This document shows positions 1 to 9,192 of a stretch of 64,000 nt of DNA, piece after piece. Within the stretch, counting starts at the first letter, position 1, and every line of letters starts with the position of its first letter. The notes under the pieces are model-generated. The model was not told where the DNA came from. It did not search any database and saw only the letters and a list, made by a program, of their open reading frames with translations. The translations under genes were made by a program, and so were the position numbers. Source of the DNA: Euryarchaeota archaeon SCGC AAA252-I15 (GTDB lineage: Archaea; Altiarchaeota; Altiarchaeia; IMC4; SCGC-AAA252-I15); assembly GCA_000402775.1 (NCBI GenBank), contig AQSC01000061.1, positions 1 through 64,000 on the forward strand. Direction: 5' to 3'.

Positions 1-1526
1 CAGAGATAGTGCGGTCCACGCTCGGGCCGCGCGGAATGGACAAGATGCTCGTCGATGACATGGGCGACATAACCATCACAAACGACGGGGCAACGATTGT
101 GGAGGAGATGAACGTCGAGCACCCGGCCGCCAAGATGATCGTTGAGGTCGCCAAGACCCAAGACGATGAAGTGGGAGACGGAACAACCACAGCAGTAGTT
201 TTAACCGGGGAACTTCTGAGCGCCGCGGAAAAACTATTGACTAAGGGGATCAATACGACCACGATAGTTCGGGGATACCGCATGGCCGCCGAGAAAGCAT
301 ACTCAGAGCTTGAGAAGATCAGCAAGCCTGTGAAGCTTTCAGACGAAAAAATATTGAAGGAAATCGCTGAAACCTGCATGACAGGGAAAGGAGCGGAGGC
401 TGCGAAGTCTGTTGTAGCTGACTTGTGCGTGAAAGCGGTGAAACAGGTCGCCGAAGTAGGTGAAAAAACCGTCGTAGACTTGGACAACATTCAAGTGGAA
501 AAGAAGGTTGGGGGAAGCGTTAGCGATTCAGAGCTAGTTTTAGGAGTAGTGTTGGATAAGGAGCGAGCGAACACTGGGATGCCTCAGAGAGTTCCGAAGG
601 CGAATATCGCCCTGCTGGACGTGGCCTTGGAGATAAAAAAGACCGAGACCGACGCGAAAATCGAAATCACTTCGCCGGACCAGCTGGCACTATTCAGCCA
701 GCAGGAGGAAAAGACCCTCAAGGGGAAGGCTGACGCAGTGGCAAAATCCGGTGCGAACGTCTTGCTCAGCCAGAAGGGGATAGACGACCTGGTCGCCCAC
801 TTCCTGGCGAAGGCGGGAATTTTAGCGGTTAAAAGCGTTTCAAAGTCTGATATGAAAAAGCTCGCTAAGGCTACCGGCGGAAAAATAGTTTCGAATGTGG
901 CAGACCTTACAAGCAAAGAGTTAGGCAATGCTGAAATGGTTGAGGAAGTAAAGATCGGCGACGACGAGATGATTTTCGTGCGCGAGTGCAAGAACCCGAA
1001 AGCCGTAAGCATTCTAGTTCGAGGCGGGACCGAGCACGTAGTCGATGAGGCAGAGCGCTCAGTCCAAGACGCTTTGGGTGGGGTTGCCTCTGCAGTCGAG
1101 CTTGGGAAAGTCGTGTCTGGTGGAGGCGCCTTGGAGATTGAGCTTGCAAAGAGGATTAGGGATTACTCGGAGTCGGTCGGCGGCCGAGAGCAGCTCGCTA
1201 TTCAGGCTTTCGCTGAGACCCTTGAGATAATTCCGAGAACTCTTGCCGAGTCTGCGGGAATGGATGCGATAGATACATTGGTTAAGCTTCGAAGCGAGCA
1301 CGATAAGAAGAACGTTGACGTTGGAGTCGACGTTATGAAGGCGAAGACTTCTGACATGTGGAAGCTGGGAGTCATCGAGCCTATGAAGCTTAAGCTTCAG
1401 GCCGTGAAGTCCTCAAGCGAGGCCGCTGAGATGATCCTAAGGATTGATGATGTGATCGCTTCCTCGAAAAAGAGTATGCCTCCAATGCCGCCTGACGGTG
1501 GAATGGGAGGCATGGGCGGATACTAG
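1..1526 (+). CDS. Thermosome (group II chaperonin) subunit, 5' end outside window
   Basis: ATP-driven cytosolic protein-folding chamber subunit, homologous to CCT. The frame is open to the left edge: the codons before the first GTG read E-I and run into VRSTLGPRGMDKML, which is an internal motif of the family, so the true start lies upstream. Visible hallmarks are TITNDGATI, the nucleotide-binding GDGTTTAVV, and the glycine motif GGGALEIELAKRI near residue 380 of the visible part. The tail is the Gly/Met-rich GGMGGMGGY typical of archaeal thermosomes. The grpE-dnaK-dnaJ set follows 30 bp downstream on the same strand, making one chaperone block. Confidence 0.97.
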   Translation, partial: EIVRSTLGPRGMDKMLVDDMGDITITNDGATIVEEMNVEHPAAKMIVEVAKTQDDEVGDGTTTAVVLTGELLSAAEKLLTKGINTTTIVRGYRMAAEKAYSELEKISKPVKLSDEKILKEIAETCMTGKGAEAAKSVVADLCVKAVKQVAEVGEKTVVDLDNIQVEKKVGGSVSDSELVLGVVLDKERANTGMPQRVPKANIALLDVALEIKKTETDAKIEITSPDQLALFSQQEEKTLKGKADAVAKSGANVLLSQKGIDDLVAHFLAKAGILAVKSVSKSDMKKLAKATGGKIVSNVADLTSKELGNAEMVEEVKIGDDEMIFVRECKNPKAVSILVRGGTEHVVDEAERSVQDALGGVASAVELGKVVSGGGALEIELAKRIRDYSESVGGREQLAIQAFAETLEIIPRTLAESAGMDAIDTLVKLRSEHDKKNVDVGVDVMKAKTSDMWKLGVIEPMKLKLQAVKSSSEAAEMILRIDDVIASSKKSMPPMPPDGGMGGMGGY

Positions 1527-1556
1527 GTTTATCCGCCACACCCAATTTTTTTTACC

Positions 1557-2048
1557 ATGCCCGCGGGAAAAAAGGACAAGAAAGGCTTAGATAATGTTTT
1601 TGCCGAAAAGGATAAGGAGATTGCCGAATACGTGGACCAGTTGAAAAGGCTGCAAGCGGAATTTGAAAACTACAAGAAAAGAGCGGCCAGGGAGCGTGAA
1701 GAACACTTAAAGTACGCTAACGAGCAGCTTATTTTAAAGCTGCTTGAGGTTTTGGACGATTTTGACAGGGCGCTTGAAGCTTCAGAAGTAAGCAGGGAGT
1801 GTGAGACGCTTCGAAGCGGGTTGGATTTGACTTCGAAGAAGCTGCACGGAATCCTTGAGGCGGAGGGGCTCTCTCGTATCGAGGCGGTAGGAAAGGTTTT
1901 TGACCCCTTAAAACATGAGGCCCTCTTGGTCGAGCATTCGGACGAGCATTCTGAGGATGTTGTGATTGGGGAGCTTGATAAGGGATATGAGTTGCGGTCG
2001 AAGGTTATTCGACCGTGTAAAGTTAAAGTTTGCAAGAAGGTGAATTAA
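1557..2048 (+). CDS. grpE: GrpE nucleotide exchange factor
   Basis: Co-chaperone that releases ADP from DnaK. It has 163 residues: a charged N-terminal long-helix region (about residues 10-70, rich in K/E/R, with LQAEFENYKKRAARE) and the C-terminal beta domain with FDPLKHEALL and RSKVIRPCKVKV. It is slightly shorter than many bacterial GrpE proteins. It lies 30 bp after the thermosome gene; its stop is 5 bp before the chosen dnaK ATG. In archaea this gene is thought to derive from bacteria together with dnaK and dnaJ (established view, not tested here). Confidence 0.96.
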   Translation: MPAGKKDKKGLDNVFAEKDKEIAEYVDQLKRLQAEFENYKKRAAREREEHLKYANEQLILKLLEVLDDFDRALEASEVSRECETLRSGLDLTSKKLHGILEAEGLSRIEAVGKVFDPLKHEALLVEHSDEHSEDVVIGELDKGYELRSKVIRPCKVKVCKKVN

Positions 2049-2053
2049 AGAAG

Positions 2054-4003
2054 ATGGTTAAGATTATTGGGATAGATTTAGGGACTACGAACTCTTGTAT
2101 GGCGGTTATGGAGGCTTCCAAGCCGCAGGTTATTTCAAACGCTGAGGGAGGCAGGACCACTCCATCGGTTATTGGTTTTGCAAAGAATGGTGAAAGACTT
2201 GTCGGGCAGGTCGCGAAAAGACAGGCCATAACGAATCCTGAAAACACTATTTACTCTGTCAAGCGTCTTATGGGCCGCAAGTTCAAGGATAAGGAAGTGC
2301 AAAAAGACCTGGAGTTGATGCCTTTTTCAATAGTTAAGGCTAAAAACGGCGACGCCTGGATTAAGGCTGAAGACAAGGAGTATTCGCCTCCAGAGCTGTC
2401 GGCCATGATTTTGTCAAAGCTTAAGGCCGACGCAGAAAGCTTTCTAAGCGATAAAGTCGAGCAGGCTGTAATCACTGTGCCGGCATACTTTAACGACGCC
2501 CAGAGGCAGGCTACGAAGGATGCCGGAAAGATTGCAGGACTTGAAGTATTGCGAATTATTAACGAGCCGACGGCGGCTGCACTCGCCTACGGCTTAGACA
2601 AGAAGACTGACGAGAAGATAGCAGTGTATGACCTGGGTGGGGGAACCTTCGACATATCAATACTGGAGGTGGGAGACGGTGTTGTGGAGGTTAAATCCAC
2701 TAACGGAAACACTCATTTGGGGGGGGACGACTTCGACCAGAAGATTATAGACTGGATAATGGAGGAATTCAAAAAAGACCAGGGAGTGGATTTGAAAAAA
2801 GACAAGACTGCGCTCCAAAGGATTAAGGACGCCGCTGAAAAGGCGAAGATCGAACTTTCCTCGACGACTTCTTCAGAGCTTAATATCCCGTTCATAACCC
2901 AGGTTGACGGGCAGCCTAAACACTTGGACTTGAAGTTGAGCAGGGCCAAGCTTGAGCAGTTGACTGAGGATCTTGTGGACGCGACTATGAAGCCTTGTAG
3001 GGCTGCATTAAATGATGCAAAACTCACTCCGAAAGACATTGACGAGGTTATTTTGGTGGGAGGCCAGACTAGGATGCCGGCAGTCCAGGAGGCTGTGAAG
3101 CTTTTTTTCGGGAAAGACCCGCACAAGGGCGTTAACCCGGATGAGGTTGTGGCTGTTGGAGCCGCCATTCAGGGCGGAGTGCTTTCGGGGGAAGTGAAGG
3201 ACGTCCTTCTTTTGGATGTGACTCCGCTTACCTTGGGGATTGAGACTTTAGGGGGTGTTAGAACCCCGCTTATTGAGAGGAATACGACAATACCAACTAA
3301 AAAGAGCCAAGTCTTTTCAACCGCAGCCGACAACCAACCAAGCGTTGAGATTAACGTGTTGCAGGGTGAGCGGGAGATGGCCGCTGATAACAAGAGTTTG
3401 GGGAAATTCACTTTAGTGGGCATTCCGCCAGCTCCGAGAGGAATCCCCCAGATCGAGGTGACGTTTGACATTGATGCGAATGGTATTGTTAATGTTTCTG
3501 CCAAAGACCTTGGGACTGGGAAGGAACAAGCCATAACCATCCAGGCTTCCTCGGGATTGTCCGACGATGAGATAGACAATATGGTCCACGACGCTGAAAA
3601 TCACGCTGAAGACGATAAGTTGAAGAAGGAGACAGTCGACGTGAGAAACCAGGGTGACTCACTGGCGTACGCCACTGAAAAGGCCATCAAGGAGATGGGA
3701 GAAAAACTGGATTCGAAGGAGCGCGAGGAAACCGAGAAAAAGGTTGAGGAGCTTAAAAAAGCGCTTGACGGTGAAGACGTCGAGAAGATTAAGTCTGCGA
3801 CGGAAGAGCTGTCCAAGTCGAGCCAGGCGTTGTTTACTAAAGTCTATCAGGAGGAGGCGAAGGAGCAGCAAGCGAAGGCGGACGAGGAGAAAAAGGATTC
3901 AAAGAGTGGGAAAAAATCCAAGAAGAAGAGCAGAGAAGAGGAAGTAGTCGACGCTGAATACGAGGTCGTTGACGAAGACGAGAAAAAAGATGACGGAAAA
4001 TAA
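2054..4003 (+). CDS. dnaK: Hsp70 chaperone DnaK
   Basis: ATP-dependent Hsp70 working with the adjacent GrpE and DnaJ. The start at 2054 gives MVKIIGIDLGTTNSC; an in-frame TTG at 2030 would add eight residues without family support and lies inside grpE. Hsp70 signatures are all present: IGIDLGTTNS, YDLGGGTFDISIL and VILVGGQTRMP. The substrate-binding domain contains DVTPLTLGIETLGG, and the tail is acidic (DEDEKKDDGK). The length, about 649 residues, is normal. A run of eight G lies at the HLGGDDFD segment. The next small gene overlaps its 3' end by 14 bp. Confidence 0.98.
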   Translation: MVKIIGIDLGTTNSCMAVMEASKPQVISNAEGGRTTPSVIGFAKNGERLVGQVAKRQAITNPENTIYSVKRLMGRKFKDKEVQKDLELMPFSIVKAKNGDAWIKAEDKEYSPPELSAMILSKLKADAESFLSDKVEQAVITVPAYFNDAQRQATKDAGKIAGLEVLRIINEPTAAALAYGLDKKTDEKIAVYDLGGGTFDISILEVGDGVVEVKSTNGNTHLGGDDFDQKIIDWIMEEFKKDQGVDLKKDKTALQRIKDAAEKAKIELSSTTSSELNIPFITQVDGQPKHLDLKLSRAKLEQLTEDLVDATMKPCRAALNDAKLTPKDIDEVILVGGQTRMPAVQEAVKLFFGKDPHKGVNPDEVVAVGAAIQGGVLSGEVKDVLLLDVTPLTLGIETLGGVRTPLIERNTTIPTKKSQVFSTAADNQPSVEINVLQGEREMAADNKSLGKFTLVGIPPAPRGIPQIEVTFDIDANGIVNVSAKDLGTGKEQAITIQASSGLSDDEIDNMVHDAENHAEDDKLKKETVDVRNQGDSLAYATEKAIKEMGEKLDSKEREETEKKVEELKKALDGEDVEKIKSATEELSKSSQALFTKVYQEEAKEQQAKADEEKKDSKSGKKSKKKSREEEVVDAEYEVVDEDEKKDDGK

Positions 4004-4181
4004 GAAGGAGAGAAAATTCACGTTGGAGATAACCGTTCCCGAAGACGGAAAACCCCAGACTAGGACTAGAAACCAGGGACTCCCCTACGAAGTCATCGTA
4101 AGCTCGCTGAGCCAGCAACTCTACCTGTACAACAACCTTTGGGCCAAGCATGCGAGTGCGACCTTTGAGGAAAAAGATTAA
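3990..4181 (+). CDS. Small unknown protein between dnaK and dnaJ
   Basis: A 63-residue protein beginning MTENKKERKFTLEIT at an internal ATG; an upstream in-frame ATG at 3969 would lengthen the overlap with dnaK. The first half is a charged beta-type segment (TLEITVPEDGKPQT), the second an amphipathic helix-like segment (VIVSSLSQQLYLYNN). I do not recognise a family. It overlaps dnaK by 14 bp and its TAA directly abuts the dnaJ ATG (TAAATG), so it is translationally embedded in the chaperone operon. It may be a small co-chaperone or client-binding factor, but that is only inference from position. Confidence 0.75.
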   Translation: MTENKKERKFTLEITVPEDGKPQTRTRNQGLPYEVIVSSLSQQLYLYNNLWAKHASATFEEKD

Positions 4182-5327
4182 ATGGCTTCCAAGCGAGACT
4201 ATTACGACGTCTTGGGTGTTGAGCGTGGCGCGTCCAAGGAGGATGTTAAAAAGGCTTACCGGAAGCTTGCGAAAAAATATCACCCTGACGTGAACAAGTC
4301 TGCTGAGGCTGAGGAGAAATTCAAAGAGCTTTCAGAGGCCTATGAAGTCTTGGCTGATTCTTCGAAGAGGCAGAATTACGACCAGTTCGGGCACGCAGGA
4401 GTGTCGGGATCTTTCAGCGGTGGAGGATTCAGTTGGGACGACTTCAGCCACTTCTCAGACATTGAAGACTTGTTTGGAGGGAGTTTTTTCGGGCGCGACA
4501 TATTCGACGTTTTCTTTGGAGGGCGCGGTGGAAGGGCTAGAGGAGGTGCGATGCGCGGAGATGATCTACGCTTCGACCTTGAGATAACGTTAAAGCAGGC
4601 TTTTGAGGGTGTTAAGGAAAAGATTAAGGTTCCGCGCATGGAAGCCTGCAGTACATGCAAGGGCTCTGGAGTTGCACCGGGTTTTAGGCCTGTGACTTGC
4701 CCTCAATGCAAGGGTAGCGGGCAGGTTCGGAGACAACAGAATACGCCGTTGGGAATGTTCGCCACCATTACGACTTGCGGTCGATGCCGTGGGATCGGGA
4801 AGATTATTGAGGATCCTTGCCCGGAGTGTAGGGGTGAGGCTAAGATGGTCGCAGATCGTGAGATGGCGGTTTCAATTCCTGCTGGAGTGGATTCTGGATC
4901 CCATTTGAGGTTGTCGAGCGAGGGAAGTGTCGGGGAAAACGGGGGGCCTGTGGGAGACTTGTATGTCGTAATTCACGTGAAAGCCGACGACTTTTTCGAG
5001 CGCGTGGGAGACAATTTGGCATGTGAGATACCGCTATCAATAAGTCAGGCGGTTTTGGGGACTGAAGTGGATGTTCCGACCATCTCGGGGAAAACCGCGA
5101 AACTGAAGATTCCTCCGGGAACCCAAAGCCACACAATATTTCGGCTTAAAGGCGAGGGAATGTCTCACCTTAGAGGGTCCGGCCGGGGAGACCAGCATGT
5201 TCGAGTGAACATTGAAACCCCTAAAAAACTTTCGTCAAAAATGAGGGAAATATTTGAGGGACTCGCCAAAGAAGAGGAAAAACAGGATAAAGGAATCCTC
5301 GAAAAACTGAAAGACAAGCTGGGTTAA
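4182..5327 (+). CDS. dnaJ: Hsp40 co-chaperone DnaJ (type I)
   Basis: Stimulates DnaK ATPase and delivers substrates. It has 381 residues with an N-terminal J domain (YYDVLGVERGASKEDVKKA, then HPDVNKS with the essential HPD), a Gly/Phe-rich stretch (about 70-125), and a cysteine-rich zinc domain (about 150-215) with CSTCKGSG, CPQCKGSG, CGRCRGIG and CPECRG. The C-terminal substrate-binding domain contains DLYVVIHVK. All type I DnaJ parts are present. Its 3' end overlaps the convergent ribL gene by 4 bp. Confidence 0.98.
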   Translation: MASKRDYYDVLGVERGASKEDVKKAYRKLAKKYHPDVNKSAEAEEKFKELSEAYEVLADSSKRQNYDQFGHAGVSGSFSGGGFSWDDFSHFSDIEDLFGGSFFGRDIFDVFFGGRGGRARGGAMRGDDLRFDLEITLKQAFEGVKEKIKVPRMEACSTCKGSGVAPGFRPVTCPQCKGSGQVRRQQNTPLGMFATITTCGRCRGIGKIIEDPCPECRGEAKMVADREMAVSIPAGVDSGSHLRLSSEGSVGENGGPVGDLYVVIHVKADDFFERVGDNLACEIPLSISQAVLGTEVDVPTISGKTAKLKIPPGTQSHTIFRLKGEGMSHLRGSGRGDQHVRVNIETPKKLSSKMREIFEGLAKEEEKQDKGILEKLKDKLG

Positions 5328-5740
5328 AGCTCGCTTATTTTCTCATGGATTTTCTTGCTGGCGTTGAGCGGCGCGTCCCAGTGGGCGGAAACACGCACGA
5401 TTTTCGTGTTTAAGCCGTGTGCTTTAAGCATCTCTCTAAGTTGTTCTTCGTCTACTTTCTGGTCTGCTCCCAAGGCGATTACGTCAGGCTTTATCTTGGA
5501 AATGGGCTTGAAAAAGTCGGATTCATCACCGAGGACTGCCTTGTCAACCAGCTTTAATTGTGATACTATCTCCATGCGCTGATCCTCGGGGATGATGGGT
5601 TTTCTTTTTCTGGTTTCAGCAGTGTTGTCGCAGGCTACTACTACGATAAGCTCATCCCCTAAAGCTTTCGCCTCCGTAAGGTAGAGTATGTGTCCGGGAT
5701 GTATTATGTCGAATACTCCTGTTGCGACTACTGTAATCAT
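5324..5740 (-). CDS. ribL: Archaeal FAD synthase RibL
   Basis: Cytidylyltransferase-fold enzyme that adenylates FMN to FAD in archaea. It has 138 residues, with the nucleotidyltransferase start VVATGVFDIIHPGHILYL including the HPGH (HxGH) motif, and VIALGADQKVDEEQL in the middle. Length and motifs fit the RibL/TagD-like group. A related glycerol-3-phosphate cytidylyltransferase specificity cannot be excluded from sequence alone. It is convergent with dnaJ (4 bp overlap) and divergent from L31e across 56 bp, which should hold both promoters. Confidence 0.85.
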   Translation of the reverse strand: MITVVATGVFDIIHPGHILYLTEAKALGDELIVVVACDNTAETRKRKPIIPEDQRMEIVSQLKLVDKAVLGDESDFFKPISKIKPDVIALGADQKVDEEQLREMLKAHGLNTKIVRVSAHWDAPLNASKKIHEKISEL

Positions 5741-5796
5741 TTTAGATATTTTTATAGGTAGATTGCATTATAAGTAATCCGATTTTTAAATAAACG

Positions 5797-6081
5797 ATGG
5801 CAGCTAAGAAAAAGAAGGAGGAGGCCCCTAAGGAGAAGGAGCCTAAGATTTACACGATACCACTTAGAGACGCCTTTAACTTCCCGAGGAAGAAGAGGGT
5901 GGGCAAGGCAGTGGATATTGTGAAAAGATACCTTCAAAGGCATGCGAAAGCGGAAGAATTTAACATATCTGCTACGCTTAATGAAGCACTCTGGGCGCGC
6001 GGAATTGAAAAGCCTCCCAGGAAGATCAGGGTAAAATTAGTTGATGAGGCTGGAGTCCTCGTCGCTGATCTGGTAGAGTAA
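5797..6081 (+). CDS. rpl31e: Ribosomal protein L31e
   Basis: Large-subunit protein near the peptide exit tunnel, specific to archaea and eukaryotes. It has 94 residues: a lysine-rich head (AAKKKKEEAPKEKEPK) followed by the conserved core IYTIPLRDAFNFPRKKR, KAVDIVKRYLQRH and LNEALWARGIEKPPRK. A TATA-like TTTTTATA lies about 45 bp upstream. aIF6 follows 15 bp downstream, the usual archaeal neighbour; the L39e, LX and prefoldin genes often found in this cluster are absent here. Confidence 0.96.
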   Translation: MAAKKKKEEAPKEKEPKIYTIPLRDAFNFPRKKRVGKAVDIVKRYLQRHAKAEEFNISATLNEALWARGIEKPPRKIRVKLVDEAGVLVADLVE

Positions 6082-6096
6082 TTCCTTTAATTTACG

Positions 6097-6747
6097 ATGT
6101 ATTTCACCCAGCTTCAGGCTACTGGCGAAGACTTCATCGGACTGTTAGGGTTCGCCTCAGACAAGTATGCGATTTTATCGAGGAACTTCCCAGACCAGGA
6201 CGTATTGAATGTTCCAGTGTTGAAGACGAGCGTTTACGGGACCGGGTTGTGCGGGCTTTTTCTGGCTGGGAACGGAAACGGTGTTTTAGCACCCTATTTG
6301 GTTTCAGACGACTTGACAAAAAAACTTGAGTGTTTTCTAAATCCCCTAGACGTTAAAGTAGGGGTTGTGGGTGGAGACTACACTGCTCTTGGGAATTTGG
6401 TTTGCGCAAACGATTACGGATGTTTTGCGTCTCCGATGATATCAGAGACGGATGTTTTAGAGGGAGTTTTGGGGGTTCCAATAGTTCAGAAGAAGATTGG
6501 GGGACATTCGGATGTTGGGGCGGTTATTTCTGCGACTAACAAGGGTTTCGTCGCACATCCGGATCTTGAAGGAGAGTTGGATGAGATTGAGCAAGTGCTT
6601 AAGGTTAAGGGATTGTGTAGTACAGTGAATTTTGGATCCCCTTATGTTAAGGCGGGATTGATTGCGAATTCAAAGGGGTACATCGCAGGTCTTAGAACCT
6701 CTGGAATCGAATTGGGGCGCGTTGACGACGCCTTCGGATTCATCTGA
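6097..6747 (+). CDS. eif6: Translation initiation factor aIF6
   Basis: Anti-association factor that binds the large ribosomal subunit and prevents premature subunit joining. It has 216 residues of the pentein fold, with the family features FIGLLGFASDKYAIL, GVVGGDYTALGNLVCANDYG and GFVAHPDLEGEL. The length is normal. It forms a two-gene unit with L31e. Its last 8 bp overlap the end of the convergent DUF362 gene. Confidence 0.95.
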   Translation: MYFTQLQATGEDFIGLLGFASDKYAILSRNFPDQDVLNVPVLKTSVYGTGLCGLFLAGNGNGVLAPYLVSDDLTKKLECFLNPLDVKVGVVGGDYTALGNLVCANDYGCFASPMISETDVLEGVLGVPIVQKKIGGHSDVGAVISATNKGFVAHPDLEGELDEIEQVLKVKGLCSTVNFGSPYVKAGLIANSKGYIAGLRTSGIELGRVDDAFGFI

Positions 6748-7873
6748 AATTTTCGATTATCTTTAAAAGAACCGGCTTTCTAATGTCTATTGCCTTGTGA
6801 GGGCAGGTTTCATGACAACAATAGCATCTAATGCACTTTGAAAGATTCATGAATGCACGACCCTTAATTGTTATGGCGTTTACAGGGCAATTTGTTTTAC
6901 AGACTCCGCAGGCGACACAGTCACTGTTTGAGCGGGGGTAGGGTGTAAGCTGCCATTTCATAATCTTTTCGATTGAGTTGGGCATAAACCAGGGTCGAGC
7001 AGCCTTCGCTGGGGGGGTGAAGTCGGATATGGAAAGGTCGTTGAGATTATCACCGATGATTTCAATGTCTCCGAGTTTTCCGGATGTTTTGCCCATTTTT
7101 ACTGCGGCTTTTATTGTTTGAACTTCAAGGGGGTTGAACCCAACCAGTGAGGATGCGACCACGTCAACTGCAATATGGTCTTCGCCGGAAATGATTGCAC
7201 CGATTTTCTTGGGGTTTCCTCCGGAAGGACCGTTTCCGTCCATGCCAACTACTGCATCCATGATGGAAAGCCGGGGTTGGACGAGTTGAAGCAGGTCCAA
7301 GAGCATGGTCGAGAAATTGTCGACGTCAGTAAGCTTTGCATGGTATGCGGCTTTGGAAAGTCCCGGAACAATGCCGAAAAGGATTTTGGTTGCTCCGGTC
7401 AAGTACGTGAGGGTGTGAGTCTTAAGTTTTGGTAGAGTAATCACTGCGTCAGCCCGCACAGCCTCGTCCATAACCTCGAAAGCCTTGATGAGTTTTCCGG
7501 ATGGAAAGGGGACGATAGAGGATTTGGTGTTGTAAAGAAGTTTAGCGCCCGTCTCCCGTGCGACCTCAATCAAGCCAGCCTTTTCATAAGCTCTATTAAG
7601 CATCCTCTGGTTTAAGGGTCCTCCAGGGCTGTCGAAAATAACAGGGTGGCCTCCAGCCTCCTTGACCAGTATTACGCAAGCCGCAACAATTGAGGGATGA
7701 GTAACAATCGCAGAGTCTGGAGTCGCCGGCCGAAGCAGATTAGGTTTTATGAGAACTCGCTCACCTTTTTCAACGAAAGATTCCATGCCGCCGAGAAGGT
7801 CTACGGATTGCCTAACTTTTTTCAAAACATCGTCATAAGACTTGCAGGATACTAGAGATACCTTTGATTTCAT
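6740..7873 (-). CDS. DUF362 protein with C-terminal 2x[4Fe-4S] ferredoxin domain
   Basis: 377 residues. The large N-terminal part (about 1-300) matches the DUF362 family (LIKPNLL, VIFDSPGGPLNQRML, ITLPKLKTHTLTYLTGATK, MDAVVGMDGNGPSGG). The C-terminal 60 residues hold two ferredoxin cluster motifs, CVACGVCKTNC and CIRCYCCHETC. Members are presumed redox proteins of unknown reaction. Cytosolic; no signal peptide. Divergent from the mscS remnant with a 43 bp gap. Confidence 0.9.
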   Translation of the reverse strand: MKSKVSLVSCKSYDDVLKKVRQSVDLLGGMESFVEKGERVLIKPNLLRPATPDSAIVTHPSIVAACVILVKEAGGHPVIFDSPGGPLNQRMLNRAYEKAGLIEVARETGAKLLYNTKSSIVPFPSGKLIKAFEVMDEAVRADAVITLPKLKTHTLTYLTGATKILFGIVPGLSKAAYHAKLTDVDNFSTMLLDLLQLVQPRLSIMDAVVGMDGNGPSGGNPKKIGAIISGEDHIAVDVVASSLVGFNPLEVQTIKAAVKMGKTSGKLGDIEIIGDNLNDLSISDFTPPAKAARPWFMPNSIEKIMKWQLTPYPRSNSDCVACGVCKTNCPVNAITIKGRAFMNLSKCIRCYCCHETCPHKAIDIRKPVLLKIIENFR

Positions 7874-7916
7874 CGTTTTATTGAATAAGAGTAAAATAGT
7901 TTAAAAAGAATGTTGG

Positions 7917-8701
7917 GTGAAATCTTATCACCTTGTTCCGGAAGGTGTTAAGGGTGTTTCAATATCGCTGGTAATATCAAAGCTTATGGGAGTGTTAGGA
8001 ATATACCTTGCCGCAAAGCTATCAATTAAAATCATCTTAAGGGTTATCCGAAGGTTGATGAAGCAGTCTCAACTGTGGATCTTTCTGAACACAGTTACAA
8101 GGTTTCAGCGAACATTATTTCGTTTGGAATATACTTTCTCGCGGTTCTGGCAGTATTCTGGTTGTTTGGACTGCTTCCAGCATTATACACTCTTTTAACG
8201 GCTGCTGGATTTGTGGGTATTGTAATCGGATTCGGGCTTAAGGATGTTTTGTCGAATTTCGTTTCTGGAATCATCATTGCCTTAGACAGGCCATTTAGAA
8301 TCGGTGATGAAATAGAGGTTAAAGAATTCGGGGGGGTAGTTGAAGACGTAAATATCAGAATGACCACAATACGAGTTTGGGACGGAAGGTTAGTCTACAT
8401 GCCCAATTCGATGATGCTGAACACTCCCGTAATAAATTTGAATAGGAGCGGGAAAAGACAGGTTACTGTTGAAGTAAAGTTTGATCCCGCGGTTGATTTG
8501 GGAAGTGTTTTGGAAGAGATAAAAAAAGTTTATGAAAAACAAAAAATCATTTTAATTGATCCTGCGCCAACAATCGTAGTAGACTCGATAACTACGAAAG
8601 AGGTGGTCATTAGGCTTAAGTTTTGGTTTGATGTCAAAGAGACAGACTACCTCACCGTTAAATCAAAGGTTATGAAGCAGGTGGGCAAAATCATTCCATA
8701 A
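7917..8701 (+). pseudogene. mscS: Small-conductance mechanosensitive channel MscS, frameshifted
   Basis: Two overlapping frames together spell one MscS-type channel. The first frame gives a membrane segment and KIILRVIRRLM up to about 8052. The second then supplies VDEAVSTVDLSEHSYKVS, a second membrane segment and the signature pore helix GFVGIVIGFGLKDVLSNF, then the beta domain LDRPFRIGDEIEV. Adding one A to the CGAAGG at about 8048-8053 restores a single frame. The N-terminus is also short and ambiguous: an ATG at 7910 in another frame opens MLGEILS, so a second lesion near 7930 is possible. It is either a decayed gene or a base-calling error. The 3' end overlaps convergent nadM by 11 bp. 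Confidence 0.82.
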
Positions 8702-9191
8702 GACTTTTCAACCGGGCAACTCCCCCAAACTTTTCAATGATTTTTACAGACTCGGAAGGAACGAGCTCCCTCCAAGAACCCTCCTGGGCCATAAGATTTC
8801 TGATCCTGGTCCCGGAATAAACTTTTCTTTTAAAGTATGGGATCTCCACAACAGTGTAACCGGCTTCGGAAAACAATCGTTTCTCTATGGGACTACTTGT
8901 ATAGACGACATCAAACGAGGGGACGGAAGACAAAACATGTTCAACCCACTTCGGCTCATTGTGAATGTCGGAAACGGGAGCGATCACAATTTTATCGAGG
9001 GAGGAACTAAAAACCATCTCAATCATTTCCTTTCGCTCATCCACAGTGAAAGGATTATCTAGCGTGTTATTGTATTGGGCGCTTCCAATGCCGAGTATGA
9101 GTTTATCGACTTCACTCAGAATGTGTTCTATCGCGCTTTTATGACCTAAATGGAGGGGTTGAAATCTCCCGATAAATAACGCAGTCACCAT
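8691..9191 (-). CDS. nadM: Nicotinamide-nucleotide adenylyltransferase (archaeal type)
   Basis: Makes NAD+ from NMN and ATP. About 166 residues starting MVTALFIGRFQPLHLGH, which holds the GRFQPxHxGH nucleotidyltransferase motif; the longer frame would only add eleven unsupported residues. Further family features are LGIGSAQYNNTLDNPFT and YSGTRIRNLM (the ISSTxxR-like motif). An unidentified membrane protein gene ends 1 bp upstream of the ATG, so the two are probably co-transcribed. Confidence 0.93.
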   Translation of the reverse strand: MVTALFIGRFQPLHLGHKSAIEHILSEVDKLILGIGSAQYNNTLDNPFTVDERKEMIEMVFSSSLDKIVIAPVSDIHNEPKWVEHVLSSVPSFDVVYTSSPIEKRLFSEAGYTVVEIPYFKRKVYSGTRIRNLMAQEGSWRELVPSESVKIIEKFGGVARLKSLME

Positions 9192-9192
9192 G

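Noticed and set aside
3654..3947. Arg/Lys-rich frame inside dnaK
   Set aside because: Shadow of the charged dnaK C-terminus in another frame; no independent start signal.
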